Source of the DNA: Catenibacillus scindens
GTDB lineage: Bacteria > Bacillota > Clostridia > Lachnospirales > Lachnospiraceae
DNA length: 64,000 nt
Assembly: GCF_014202115.1 (NCBI RefSeq)
Contig: NZ_JACHFW010000009.1
Coordinates: forward strand, 62,001-126,000
Direction: 5' to 3'
Shown: positions 17,648 to 26,474 of the stretch, piece after piece
Numbering within the stretch: position 1 is the first letter of the stretch
Layout of the letters: every line of letters begins with the position of its first letter
Notes under the pieces: model-generated
Told to the model about the DNA's origin: nothing
Database searches by the model: none
Seen by the model: only the letters and a program-made list of their open reading frames with translations
Program-made: the position numbers and the translations under genes

Positions 17648-17874
17648 CTGTCATGGCGGAGCCACGCTGTCTGCGGCATTATAACCACCAATAGTCAACT
17701 TATTTTAACACTTTTACAGGTGTTTTTATAGTAGTTAATTTATTTTCATCGTTTTGTTTAAGAATCACAGGGAATTTTGCTTTTTCTTCCAAATTTTGAC
17801 TAATTTTTAACAAAGTGTAAAAATCTCGTAAAATTTTCTTCTTATGCCACTTCTCTCAACTCTCTAAAAGTATT

Positions 17875-17903
17875 TTGACACATTTTTTAAAATATATTAT
17901 AAT
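17875..17903 (+). promoter_or_regulatory. Promoter of the DAHP synthase gene
   Basis: Perfect consensus -35 TTGACA (17875-17880), 17-base spacer, TATAAT (17898-17903). The transcript would have a leader of about 107 bases containing a GATCGC...GCGATC inverted repeat but no T-box sequence; AAAGGAGT lies just before the start codon. Confidence 0.85.
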
Positions 17904-18016
17904 GAAAAACATACGATAACCAAAACGCCAAAAGATATTGTGACATCTGCGATTCACGGATCGCACTGTGCCAACGCCCTGACGCGATCCTAAAATATAT
18001 TAAAGGAGTCTGAAAA

Positions 18017-19054
18017 ATGAGTTTTACATTTAACCAAAAGCTGCCGGTACCAAAAGAGATCAAAGCTCAGTACCCGGTATCTGAAAAGCTTGCCGCCATC
18101 AAAGCGGGCAAGGATAAAGAACTGATTGACGTTATCTCTGGAGCTTCCGACAAATTTTTGGTCATTATCGGCCCCTGCTCCGCAGATAATGAGGAAGCGG
18201 TCTGTGACTATATCAGCCGCCTGAAAAAAGTTCAGGAAGAAGTTGCCGATAAGCTGATCCTTGTGCCAAGGATTTATACCAATAAACCCCGGACCACCGG
18301 TGAGGGCTATAAAGGAATGCTCCACCAGCCGGATCCTGAGAAAGCTCCGGATCTTTTAAATGGTCTCATCGCAATCCGTAAAATGCACATGCACGCTCTT
18401 GAAACTTTTGAAATGCCTATTGCCGATGAAATGCTTTACCCCGAAAATTACTGGTATCTGGCCGATGTCCTTTCCTACGTGGCTATCGGTGCCCGCTCTG
18501 TTGAAAATCAGCAGCACCGTCTTGTCAGCAGCGGTATCCATGTGCCTACAGGCATGAAGAACCCCACCAGCGGAGACTTTTCGGTAATGCTCAACTCCGT
18601 CATCGCCGCTCAGCACAGCCACAATTTTCTCTTCCGCGGCTGGGATGTAACCACCACCGGCAATCCTTACGCCCACACCATATTAAGGGGCGCTGTTAAT
18701 AAATACGGCCAGTCAAAGCCCAACTATCACTATGAGGATCTGATCCGTCTTTTTGATATGTACAGCCAGCTCGGACTGAAAAACCCGGCATGTATCATTG
18801 ACGCCAACCACTCCAACTCCGGTAAAAAATTTAAAGAACAAATCCGTATTGTCAAAGAAGTCACGCACAACCGGAAACACAGCGCGGATATCCGCACTCT
18901 TGTCAAAGGCGTCATGATCGAAAGCTATATTGTAGAAGGGAATCAGAAGATCGGCGGCGCCAACCATGTTTATGGACAGTCTATCACGGACCCCTGCCTC
19001 GGTTGGGAAGATTCACGCCAGCTCATCTATGAGATTGCCGACCGCTGCCTGTAA
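18017..19054 (+). CDS. aroF: 3-deoxy-7-phosphoheptulonate synthase (DAHP synthase, AroF/G/H type)
   Basis: A 345-residue class I DAHP synthase that condenses PEP and erythrose 4-phosphate in the first step of the shikimate pathway. Diagnostic stretches: IIGPCSADNE, LVPRIYTNKPRTTGEGYKGM, GARSVENQQHR, GMKNPTSGDFSVMLNSV and IIDANHSNSGK. Feedback class (Phe, Tyr or Trp) cannot be decided by eye. Single gene between its own promoter and a strong terminator. It supplies chorismate for the trp operon encoded 22 kb away in the same window. Confidence 0.96.
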   Translation: MSFTFNQKLPVPKEIKAQYPVSEKLAAIKAGKDKELIDVISGASDKFLVIIGPCSADNEEAVCDYISRLKKVQEEVADKLILVPRIYTNKPRTTGEGYKGMLHQPDPEKAPDLLNGLIAIRKMHMHALETFEMPIADEMLYPENYWYLADVLSYVAIGARSVENQQHRLVSSGIHVPTGMKNPTSGDFSVMLNSVIAAQHSHNFLFRGWDVTTTGNPYAHTILRGAVNKYGQSKPNYHYEDLIRLFDMYSQLGLKNPACIIDANHSNSGKKFKEQIRIVKEVTHNRKHSADIRTLVKGVMIESYIVEGNQKIGGANHVYGQSITDPCLGWEDSRQLIYEIADRCL

Positions 19055-19077
19055 CATTGAAGGAGAAAATTTTATCC

Positions 19078-19114
19078 GCAGAGGGAATTTTCATAAGTTT
19101 CCCTCTGCTTTTTT
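19078..19114 (+). terminator. Terminator of aroF
   Basis: Ten-base-pair stem GCAGAGGGAA/TTCCCTCTGC (19078-19087 with 19099-19108) followed by six T. Confidence 0.92.
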
Positions 19115-19193
19115 ATATCATATCGCCGCAGCGTACCGCCAGACGCACTCGCAAAAAAAGCGGCCACAAAAACCATGTTTTTATGACCACTGT

Positions 19194-20078
19194 TTATGCT
19201 CTCGGATGGGCCTTGGCGTAGACCTCTTTGATCCGGTAATTTGAAAATTTAGCGTACATCTGGGTTGTGGAAACATCGGAATGTCCCAGCATTTCCTGAA
19301 CCGCGTGGAGATCCGCCCCATTCTCCACAAGATGAGCCGCAAAGGAATGGCGCAGGGTGTGTGGTGTTATATCCTCCTCGATCCCCGCCCGCTTGGCGTA
19401 CTGTTTAAGGACTTTCCAGAAGCCCTGGCGGCTCATAGGCTGTCCATTACAGTTTGTAAACAGAGACTTCTCATCCTCAGAAGCGATCATTCCCTCTCTG
19501 GCATTATCAAGGTAATTTTTCAACGCCTGTCTGGCTGCGGTGCCAAAAGGTATAATCCGTTCCCGTCCACCCTCATGGACTCGGATATAGCCGGAGGTCA
19601 GATTCAGATCATCCACCGTCAGGGAAATCAGCTCACTGACTCTTATTCCCGTGGCATATAAAAGTTCAAGCATAGCTTTGTCCCGGATCTCTTTATTACT
19701 GCTGCCTGAAGGCTGGCTTAAAAGGAGAGTCACCTGGTCGACAGTAAGGATACCTGGAATCTTTTTCTCGATCTTAGGCGCCTTTAAAAGCTGAGCCGGA
19801 TCCTGAGAAATCCGGTTCTGCTTAAACAGAAAATTAAAATAGGCTTTCAGTGTGGCAATATTGCGGGATACCGTGGAAGGCGCAAAATTTTCTTTTTCCA
19901 TATAGAGAACATAAGAGTTAAGATTTGTGTGATTCACTTTTTCAATACTCTGAATATGGACGCTTTCCAGATACGAAAAAAACTTACGTAAATCTCGCTC
20001 ATAGGACAATATAGTATTTTTTGAGGATTTTTTTATATCTGTCAAGTATTTTATAAATCCCTCGATGTAAGTTTCCAT
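19194..20078 (-). CDS. xerD: Site-specific tyrosine recombinase XerD
   Basis: A 294-residue protein of normal XerD length. N-terminal SAM-like core-binding domain, then the catalytic domain with Arg146 (TGIRVSEL), His240 and Arg243 (HTLRHSF), His266 (LGHSDV) and Tyr275. The usual GKGxKER beta-hairpin reads HEGGRER here, so the hairpin lysine appears replaced. It resolves chromosome dimers at dif with XerC. The ATG at 20078 has AAGGGG upstream. It follows spoIIM on the same strand, a neighbourhood also known from Bacillus and Clostridia, which supports the XerD assignment over an integrase. Confidence 0.93.
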   Translation of the reverse strand: METYIEGFIKYLTDIKKSSKNTILSYERDLRKFFSYLESVHIQSIEKVNHTNLNSYVLYMEKENFAPSTVSRNIATLKAYFNFLFKQNRISQDPAQLLKAPKIEKKIPGILTVDQVTLLLSQPSGSSNKEIRDKAMLELLYATGIRVSELISLTVDDLNLTSGYIRVHEGGRERIIPFGTAARQALKNYLDNAREGMIASEDEKSLFTNCNGQPMSRQGFWKVLKQYAKRAGIEEDITPHTLRHSFAAHLVENGADLHAVQEMLGHSDVSTTQMYAKFSNYRIKEVYAKAHPRA

Positions 20079-20309
20079 TGCGCACCCCTTCATTTGTATT
20101 TCAGATATGCCTATTATAATCAATTTTTTCAATAAAATCAAACAAAAAAAATCTGTCAAACACGGGCAAATACAGGTTTTTTCACAAAAAAATACTAGAT
20201 AATGTAACGTTTACCGATTATGTCTACTACATATTGTTAAAAAAAATTCTTTCCTGCCATCCCAGAAGAAAAAAACTTACACAAATTTACTTGCTTCGTT
20301 TTTTCTTTC

Positions 20310-21113
20310 TCAGCCCCATGGCTGAATAGTCACAAAAAAATGTGCCCACACCGGATTGGCGTAACATTCCAGGACGCATCCCACAGCCAGTGTCAGGAAA
20401 GCGAAAAACAGCAGGCTTCCCCGGCCTTTTAAATAAAGAGCAGGATATTGAGCCTGACTCCATCGGATCATCATAAGATACGATGGAATATACAAAAGAA
20501 AATGGGGAAGGAAAAACTCCAGGAGCAGCCAGAGGCCCTTGGCCCCGTAAGCCACTGTCGCCCATGAAACGATCACTCCCAGACAAAACCCAAAATATGC
20601 CGTAGATAGATATAATATCAAACTTCTCCGGCAAAGTAAAGTCATTCCCACAAGAAAAATAAAAAACAGACCTCTTTTTGCTAAAATATACAAAAAATAT
20701 CCCACATCCGGCGTTAATTCCTGTATTTTTATGGATAACTCTGCCATCCATTCCCCACCAAGCCCGTTTTCTCCAAAGGCCGCAATATTTATAAATCCTG
20801 TTCCGGCCAAAAGTCCAGCCAAAAAAACCACTAACCATGACCAATATCCTTTTTTGCGTCGGGTGACTGTTTTCATCACCTTTTGCTCCGGAAAGGACCG
20901 GACAACCGGCGGATAAGGCAGATCATGATCCAGACTCTGCCCGCCCTGATCTTCCTGACTCTCCTGTGCTTCCCCCTCTTTAGATTCCTCTGATTTATTT
21001 TCCAAATGACTGTCATCTGGATTTTCACCACGGAAATCCTCATACAACGGCCTATGCCCTTCTGTTCTCGGCGGCTGCACGCCTGCGGCCATCGCCCAGT
21101 CCATACTTCCCAT
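20310..21113 (-). CDS. spoIIM: Stage II sporulation protein M-like membrane protein
   Basis: A 267-residue protein with a hydrophilic, Glu/Ser-rich N-terminal tail of about 90 residues and then roughly five membrane segments. FFLPHFLLYIPSYLM and ECYANPVW match the SpoIIM family pattern; SpoIIM joins SpoIID and SpoIIP at the engulfing septum in sporulation. Position upstream of xerD supports it. The long cytoplasmic tail is not typical. The start at 21113 has AAAGGGGG upstream. The final residues VTIQPWG and the stop lie inside a copy of the terminal sequence of the repeat at 35259-35433, so the C-terminus may have been remodelled. Confidence 0.8.
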   Translation of the reverse strand: MGSMDWAMAAGVQPPRTEGHRPLYEDFRGENPDDSHLENKSEESKEGEAQESQEDQGGQSLDHDLPYPPVVRSFPEQKVMKTVTRRKKGYWSWLVVFLAGLLAGTGFINIAAFGENGLGGEWMAELSIKIQELTPDVGYFLYILAKRGLFFIFLVGMTLLCRRSLILYLSTAYFGFCLGVIVSWATVAYGAKGLWLLLEFFLPHFLLYIPSYLMMIRWSQAQYPALYLKGRGSLLFFAFLTLAVGCVLECYANPVWAHFFVTIQPWG

Positions 21114-21186
21114 ACATGTCCCCCTTTTATCCCCTGCTACGTAACTGTTTGACCCCAACATCATTATATGAGGCGGGAGGACAAAA

Positions 21187-21226
21187 AAGACCACCTTTTA
21201 AGGCTACAAACTTAAAAGGCGGTCTT
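21187..21226 (-). terminator. Terminator of yebC
   Basis: Sixteen-base-pair stem with one mismatch (21187-21202 with 21211-21226) followed on the minus strand by a T-run, 20 bases after the gene. Confidence 0.88.
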
Positions 21227-21247
21227 CTTTACTATCCACGGTGAAAT

Positions 21248-21976
21248 TTACTCATCCCAGTTGTGGTAAACATTCTGAACATCATCGTCCTCATCCAGCA
21301 GGTCAAGGATACGGTTCATCTTTTTAATATCTTCCTCGTTGGTCAATGTATTCCATGTCTGAGGGATCATTGTCACTTCCGCTGAAGCCATGGGAATCCC
21401 GGCAGCTTCAAGATTTTCACGGACAGTACCCAAATCATCAGGCGCTGTGGTGATCTCATAGCTGTCTTCTTCCTCCGAGAAATCTTCCGCTCCCGCGTCT
21501 AACGCAGCCATCATCAGCTCGTCGGCGTCGCCCTCGTACTCTTCTTTATCCACGATGATCAGGCCTTTGGTATCAAACATATAGGATACACAGCCCATGG
21601 CGCCTACAGAGCCGCCGCCCTTTGTGAATGCGTTGCGCACGTTGGCAGCCGTACGGTTACGGTTGTCAGTCAGCGTTTCAACGATAATGGCAATTCCGCT
21701 GGGGCCATAACCTTCATATGTAGCTGTCTCATAATTTACGGCACTGAGATCGCCTGCAGCTTTTTTAATACCGCGTTCAATAGTATCATTGGGCATGTTA
21801 TTAGCCTTCGCCTTAGCGATCACATCCCGCAGCTTACTGTTATTGTCCGGATTTGGTCCGCCTTCCTTAACAGCTACCGCGATTTCTTTTCCGATAATAG
21901 TAAAAATCTTACCTTTGGCCGCATCGTTCTTTTCTTTTTTATGCTTTATGTTGGCAAATTTGGAATGGCCTGACAT
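21248..21976 (-). CDS. yebC: YebC/PmpR family protein
   Basis: A 242-residue protein starting [23 protein letters not shown], the highly conserved YebC opening, with [17 protein letters not shown] and [14 protein letters not shown] further on. The family has been described as transcription regulators and, more recently, as helpers of ribosomes at proline-rich or stalled sequences (TACO1 relatives). Transcribed alone, with its own terminator. Confidence 0.95.
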   Translation of the reverse strand: MSGHSKFANIKHKKEKNDAAKGKIFTIIGKEIAVAVKEGGPNPDNNSKLRDVIAKAKANNMPNDTIERGIKKAAGDLSAVNYETATYEGYGPSGIAIIVETLTDNRNRTAANVRNAFTKGGGSVGAMGCVSYMFDTKGLIIVDKEEYEGDADELMMAALDAGAEDFSEEEDSYEITTAPDDLGTVRENLEAAGIPMASAEVTMIPQTWNTLTNEEDIKKMNRILDLLDEDDDVQNVYHNWDE

Positions 21977-22064
21977 AATAACACTCCTTTTCTTAAATGT
22001 ATATCAGCTAATGCTGACCCTAATTCCGCGCCAGGACCCGCCAGGGATTCCTGAATCTGTTACG

Positions 22065-22079
22065 GTTCACTGAGTGAAC
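22065..22079. repeat. Palindromic repeat D, copy 1
   Basis: GTTCAC TGA GTGAAC, extended on the right by GGCAAC. A near copy (GTTCAC AGA GTGAAC GGCGAC) lies at 55075-55089 in another intergenic gap. Confidence 0.5.
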
Positions 22080-22152
22080 GGCAACCTAAATTTTTACGCT
22101 CACACTAACTTATATAGTTTATCACTAAATAACACCACTTGCAAGACTGTTT

Positions 22153-22497
22153 TTATGTATCCAGTTCAAGACTGATGATCAGTGCCTTATCCACTTTTCT
22201 CAGAATCTCGCAATCCAGATGGCATACTTTTTCTTTCAGCCTCTTTTTATCAATGGTACGCACCTGTTCCAGCAAAATAACCGAATCTTTCACCAGATCA
22301 TACCGGCTGGCCGACAGCTCCACATGCGTCGGCAGTTTCGCCTTATTCATCCGTGACGTGATCGCCGCGCAGATCACTGTGGGGCTGTGCTTGTTTCCTG
22401 TGTCATTTTGTATGATTAACACCGGACGCACGCCCCCCTGCTCAGAACCGATCACGGGACGCAGATCCGCATAATAGATATCTCCACGTTTTATCAT
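22153..22497 (-). CDS. mazF: MazF/PemK family mRNA interferase (EndoA-like)
   Basis: A 114-residue toxin-family protein with family landmarks [32 protein letters not shown] and [30 protein letters not shown]. It should cut single-stranded mRNA at a short motif. In Bacillus the order alr - ndoAI - ndoA is kept, and here alr is also directly upstream, but the 208 bases between alr and mazF are too short for, and show no sign of, the usual MazE antitoxin. The start at 22497 follows AGGAGTGA; the earlier ATG at 22527 is upstream of that site. Confidence 0.93.
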   Translation of the reverse strand: MIKRGDIYYADLRPVIGSEQGGVRPVLIIQNDTGNKHSPTVICAAITSRMNKAKLPTHVELSASRYDLVKDSVILLEQVRTIDKKRLKEKVCHLDCEILRKVDKALIISLELDT

Positions 22498-22647
22498 CAA
22501 TTCAATCACTCCTGATAACCTTTTCAATCATTATTTCCAATTAATCGCATGTATATTCATACAGCAGTATACAGTTATCAAAAGTGCATTGATCCGAGCC
22601 CGGCCTTTCACAAAAAAAGGCGCTTTCTCATATTTTTGCGGGTCAAG

Positions 22648-22686
22648 TAGACATGCTTTTTCATACAAGTATGAAACACATGTCTA
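22648..22686 (-). other. Hairpin between alr and mazF
   Basis: Outer arms TAGACATG/CATGTCTA and inner arms TTTCATAC/GTATGAAA, two-base loop, 20 bases downstream of the alr stop. No T-run follows on the minus strand, so it may be an attenuator or processing site instead of a full terminator. Confidence 0.6.
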
Positions 22687-22705
22687 TTTGGCCCTAGTAT
22701 CATAT

Positions 22706-23893
22706 TTATGCCAGGGGCGCAGTCCTGCTCCGGCACACAGAAATTTCCACCGGCACTTTGTCTTTTATATAGACTCTGGGAACCCTCCGCCCCACATCAC
22801 AGACCAGCTCATAGCTGATGGTACCCGTCAGATCCGCCAGCTCATCCATGGAGATCTCTTCGTCTCCGTCTTTTCCCACCAGAGTAACCAGATCCCCCTC
22901 ATGGACATCTTCCAGTCCTGTAATATCAACCATAAATTGATCCATACATACGCGGCCGATAATTGGGACGCGGCGGCCATGGATTAAAACACAGCCCTGG
23001 TTGGACAAAAGTCTTGGATAGCCGTCGCCGTAACCTACAGGAACCGTAGCGATCACAGTCTCCTTCTTTGTAACATAGGTATGACCATAGCTGATTCCCT
23101 CTCCTCCGGCTACCGTTTTAATATATGTAATATGGCTGGTCAGGGACATGACCGGCAAAAGGTCCAGTTCTTCCCTTGGCATCTCCTCAGATGGGTAGAG
23201 TCCGTATAAAATAATACCTGCCCGCACCATATCCTGATGCATCCATGAAGCGTCCATAATCCCCGCGCTGTTAGCGCAGTGTCTAAGTGGGATATGAAGT
23301 CCCATCGTCTCAATCCACTGCTCCATCCGACAAAAACGGTCATACTGAATTTTGGTCACTTTTTTATATTTTTCATCCCCCATATCCGCACAGGCAAAAT
23401 GGGTAAAGATCCCTTCCACATAAATATGGGGGAGCCGGCTGATCTTGACAATCTCCTCAGCGCTCTCCCGGACAGGAGCGTATCCGATCCGTCCCATCCC
23501 CGTATCTATTTTGATATGGACATTTATAATCTTGTCACGAGCCGCCCCAAACTCTTCCAGCGCTCTGGCCATGTCCATAGAAAAAACTGTGGGGGTAATG
23601 TTATATTTAATCAGATCGTCATACTGATCCGGCGATGTAACGCCGAGAACAAGAATTGGCAGTGCGATGCCGCTGTCTCTAAGTTCAATGCCCTCATCCA
23701 CACAGGCCACAGCCAGCCAGGAGGCTCCAAGGCGCTCAAGTTCTCTGGCCAGGACAACCGCGCCATGGCCGTAGGCATTGGTTTTGATCACTGCCATAAG
23801 TTTTGTATGTCTCCCGATTTTATTTTTAATTTCTTTTACGTTGTGTTCAAAGGCGTCCAGATTGATCCGGGCGCACACTCTGTAGGTACTCAT
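22706..23893 (-). CDS. alr: Alanine racemase
   Basis: A 395-residue fold-type III PLP enzyme. The cofactor lysine is Lys37 in AVIKTNAYGHG; the second catalytic base is the tyrosine in EGISYGHTYVT, and CANSAGIMD and GRVCMDQFMVD complete the signature. It makes D-alanine for peptidoglycan, which links it to the three D,D-carboxypeptidases in this window. It starts 21 bases after the NAD(P)HX repair gene, probably in one operon. Confidence 0.96.
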   Translation of the reverse strand: MSTYRVCARINLDAFEHNVKEIKNKIGRHTKLMAVIKTNAYGHGAVVLARELERLGASWLAVACVDEGIELRDSGIALPILVLGVTSPDQYDDLIKYNITPTVFSMDMARALEEFGAARDKIINVHIKIDTGMGRIGYAPVRESAEEIVKISRLPHIYVEGIFTHFACADMGDEKYKKVTKIQYDRFCRMEQWIETMGLHIPLRHCANSAGIMDASWMHQDMVRAGIILYGLYPSEEMPREELDLLPVMSLTSHITYIKTVAGGEGISYGHTYVTKKETVIATVPVGYGDGYPRLLSNQGCVLIHGRRVPIIGRVCMDQFMVDITGLEDVHEGDLVTLVGKDGDEEISMDELADLTGTISYELVCDVGRRVPRVYIKDKVPVEISVCRSRTAPLA

Positions 23894-23914
23894 AGTTTTA
23901 TAACGCCTTTCTTC

Positions 23915-25420
23915 CTATCGGATAATCTTTGACATGTATTGTATAATATCCGAGGCTAAAAGTCCATAGGCCCCTTTCTCTTTCCGGGCCGCGTCCCCCG
24001 CCAGTCCGTGGACAAAACACCCGAAAGCGGCGGCTGTAAGCGGATCCATTTTCTGGGCCAGAAATCCGCCGATGATCCCCGACAGCACATCTCCGCTGCC
24101 GCCGGTGGCCATACCATCATTTCCGGACAGGTTAATAAAACAGTTGGCGCCATCGCTGACTATAGTCCTGGCATCTTTCAAAACACAGATAATCCCATGA
24201 TTTTTGGCAAATTCTCTGCATGTTTTTGGGAGATCCAGGCACATCTGCCCCACAGGCATGGAACTCAGACGTGACATCTCACCGAGATGGGGCGTGAACA
24301 CGGTATTTTGGGGAACACTGTCCCACAGGCTCCCGTTCCCGGCAATAATGTTAAGACCGTCGGCGTCAATAACCAGGGGCACTTTACAGTGTTTCAGCGT
24401 ATAGGCAACAATATTTACAGCATAAGGGGCGCATGTAAGCCCCGGTCCCAGAACGACGCTGTCCGCCCACTCAATGGCCTGGTCAAGAAGATCCATATCC
24501 ACCAGAGTGCTGTCATAAGTGGTCAATACCGCCTCCGGCAGCTTTTCAAGGATCACATCATGGTTTTCTTGCACTGTAAATACGCGCACCAGTCCGCATC
24601 CGCAGTTGTACGCTGCCCTGGCTGAAAAGAAACAGGCTCCGGCCATATTCTTGGAACCGGCAATGACAAGTACCCGCCCATAGCTGCCTTTATTGGAGTA
24701 AGCCTGACGCTTAGGAAGATACCGGACAATATCTTCCTTCTCAAAAGCAAATGTATGTATACGCGCCTGATCTGTTGCCTCTATCGGGAAACCGATATTC
24801 TCAACAAAAACCTGGCCAGAGTGACAAGCTCCCGGATAAAGAACAAGACCAGTTTTTAAAGTTCCAAAGGTCACTGTAAAATCCGCCTCCACCGCGCATC
24901 CCAGAACCTGGCCGGTATCTGTACTGATCCCTGACGGAATATCTACCGCACAGACAGCAGCGCGGCCTATGGCTCGGCATCTGTTGATCGCTTCCACAGT
25001 TCTGGCAAAATTGCCCTCCACCGGACGGGTAAGGCCGATGCCAAAAATAGCGTCTACAATAAGATCCGCCTGAGTCAGTTCATCAAGGCTTCTACATCTG
25101 GGAACCTTCATATTTTCCAAAATTTTTATCTGGAGAGCGGTCTCTTTAGTGGCCTTCGCCGTGTCCCCGGCCATATACCAGGCGCTGGACACGCCCATGG
25201 TTGTCAAAATACGGACAACAGCCAGGCCGTCTCCCCCATTATTCCCGCTTCCGCAGACGGCAATCACTTTTTTTCCCTCAGTATCTTTAAGAACTTCACA
25301 GATACGCACTGCCGTGGCATAGGCAGCGCGTTCCATTAACACCGCTGAGGGAATACCCAGTGTCTCAATGGAATAGGTGTCAATGGATTTCATTTCTCTG
25401 CTGTTAGCCAGATAGATCAT
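23915..25420 (-). CDS. nnr: Bifunctional NAD(P)HX epimerase / ADP-dependent dehydratase
   Basis: A 501-residue fusion. The N-terminal part (about 1-215) is the YjeF_N epimerase domain with GSGNNGGDGLAVVRIL and DAIFGIGLTRPVEG. The C-terminal part is the ribokinase-like dehydratase with AGSKNMAGACFFSARAAYNCGCG, DADGLNII, TPHLGEM and NDGMATGGSGDVLSGIIGG. It repairs hydrated NADH and NADPH. The start at 25420 is set by AGAGG upstream and by MIYLANSREM, the usual beginning. Upstream of alr as in many Clostridia. Confidence 0.95.
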   Translation of the reverse strand: MIYLANSREMKSIDTYSIETLGIPSAVLMERAAYATAVRICEVLKDTEGKKVIAVCGSGNNGGDGLAVVRILTTMGVSSAWYMAGDTAKATKETALQIKILENMKVPRCRSLDELTQADLIVDAIFGIGLTRPVEGNFARTVEAINRCRAIGRAAVCAVDIPSGISTDTGQVLGCAVEADFTVTFGTLKTGLVLYPGACHSGQVFVENIGFPIEATDQARIHTFAFEKEDIVRYLPKRQAYSNKGSYGRVLVIAGSKNMAGACFFSARAAYNCGCGLVRVFTVQENHDVILEKLPEAVLTTYDSTLVDMDLLDQAIEWADSVVLGPGLTCAPYAVNIVAYTLKHCKVPLVIDADGLNIIAGNGSLWDSVPQNTVFTPHLGEMSRLSSMPVGQMCLDLPKTCREFAKNHGIICVLKDARTIVSDGANCFINLSGNDGMATGGSGDVLSGIIGGFLAQKMDPLTAAAFGCFVHGLAGDAARKEKGAYGLLASDIIQYMSKIIR

Positions 25421-25507
25421 GATATACCTCTTCTTTCTATAGCAATAATACATTTTCCTCTCCGCTTGCGGCGGACCGCGTCAGCGGTATTTTCTGTTCC
25501 GCCTCAG

Positions 25508-25565
25508 TGCGATCTTTGCGCAGAGCGCTTTCATGTCACAGGAAAAGCAGTTTCCTGTGGTATGA
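25508..25565. repeat. Dispersed repeat C, copy 1
   Basis: A 58-base stretch ending in the hairpin CACAGGAAA/TTTCCTGTG (25537-25545 with 25551-25559). Similar stretches lie at 36727-36783 and 47996-48057. Confidence 0.5.
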
Positions 25566-25583
25566 TGATATAAAAAACAACGA

Positions 25584-25616
25584 ATTAAAAAAGCCGTCCT
25601 TACCGGCCTTTTTAAT
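25584..25616 (-). terminator. Terminator of rex
   Basis: Thirteen-base arms with one mismatch (25584-25596 with 25604-25616), GCCG/CGGC core and flanking A/T runs; works on the minus strand 25 bases after the rex stop. Confidence 0.8.
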
Positions 25617-25641
25617 CCGTTTCCTGTCACAAGTCCTTCTA

Positions 25642-26304
25642 TTAATCCTCCATATAGGATTTATAGCTGTATTTTTCTTTCCCGCGATGGCGCAGATTAT
25701 AGGATAATGTCATCAGACTTTCATCCAGATGGACATTCTTCACACACACATCCTCCGAGAGGTGAAGATCTGTGGGTGCAAAGTTCCAGATAGCCCTGAT
25801 CCCCCAGGTTTCAAGCTGTTTTGCGATGCTTCTGGCCTGCTTTTTCGGCACAGTCAGCGTTGCCACGTGAATCTCATGGTCTTTAATAAACTGTTCAAGG
25901 GTATCAACCATCTGAATCTCTACCCCCCGCACCGCAAGCCCTTCCAGTCTTGGGTTTATATCAAAAATACCGATCACCTTAAACCCAATGCGGTCAAAAT
26001 CATAATTTGCCAGCGCCTGACCTAAATTGCCCGCTCCGATGATGATCATATTCTGAGTGGCATCCAGACCAAGGATTTTTCCGATTTCGTCATGAAGATA
26101 CTCCACATTATATCCATAGCCCTGCTGTCCGAACCCACCGAAATTATTCAAATCCTGACGAATCTGGGATGCAGTTACTTTCATCCTTATACTTAATTCC
26201 TTAGAAGAAATACGTACAACGTTATTCTCAAGAAGTTCTCCCAAATATCTGTAATATCTGGGCAGTCTGCGGATAACAGCCGATGATATTTCTCTCTCGC
26301 TCAC
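25642..26304 (-). CDS. rex: Redox-sensing transcriptional repressor Rex
   Basis: A 220-residue NADH-sensing repressor. N-terminal winged helix with RLPRYYRYL and VTASQIRQDLNNFGGFGQQGYGYNV; Rossmann domain with IIGAGNLGQALANY. It represses fermentation and reoxidation genes when NADH is low. A GTG at 26304 is preferred: AAGGGAG lies nine bases upstream, and the resulting length fits the family. The ATG at 26331 has no site and lies very near the predicted start of transcription. I did not find a convincing Rex operator in the window. Confidence 0.95.
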   Translation of the reverse strand: MSEREISSAVIRRLPRYYRYLGELLENNVVRISSKELSIRMKVTASQIRQDLNNFGGFGQQGYGYNVEYLHDEIGKILGLDATQNMIIIGAGNLGQALANYDFDRIGFKVIGIFDINPRLEGLAVRGVEIQMVDTLEQFIKDHEIHVATLTVPKKQARSIAKQLETWGIRAIWNFAPTDLHLSEDVCVKNVHLDESLMTLSYNLRHRGKEKYSYKSYMED

Positions 26305-26349
26305 ACCTATGCACTCCCTTACTTCAATCATTTGTAACGACTATAGTTT

Positions 26350-26378
26350 ATTATATAGAATGGTTTTATAATTGTCAA
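26350..26378 (-). promoter_or_regulatory. Promoter of rex
   Basis: On the minus strand TTGACA (26373-26378), 17 bases, TATAAT (26350-26355): perfect consensus. Confidence 0.88.
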
Positions 26379-26408
26379 ATCCGTTTATCCCGGTGTCTCT
26401 GGTTTTTC

Positions 26409-26437
26409 TTTACTTCTTCTATTATAAATGATATGAT
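26409..26437 (+). promoter_or_regulatory. Possible promoter of the ABC-F gene
   Basis: TTTACT (26409-26414), 17-base spacer, TATGAT (26432-26437). A moderate match 37 bases before the gene. Confidence 0.4.
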
Positions 26438-26474
26438 AAATGACATGTGAAATATTACAGAAAGGCGGATTTTT

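Noticed and set aside
17800-17820. Possible Rex operator upstream of pyk (TTGTTAAAAATTAGTCAA on the minus strand)
   Set aside because: The second half has several mismatches to TTAACAA, so I do not support it as a Rex site.
20287-20844. 185-codon frame on the minus strand
   Set aside because: Same strand but another frame inside spoIIM, which has clear membrane-protein features; not a separate gene.
22498-22705. MazE antitoxin hidden in the alr-mazF gap
   Set aside because: The space is under 70 codons, contains a hairpin, and no frame on the minus strand has a ribosome site with a plausible DNA-binding sequence.
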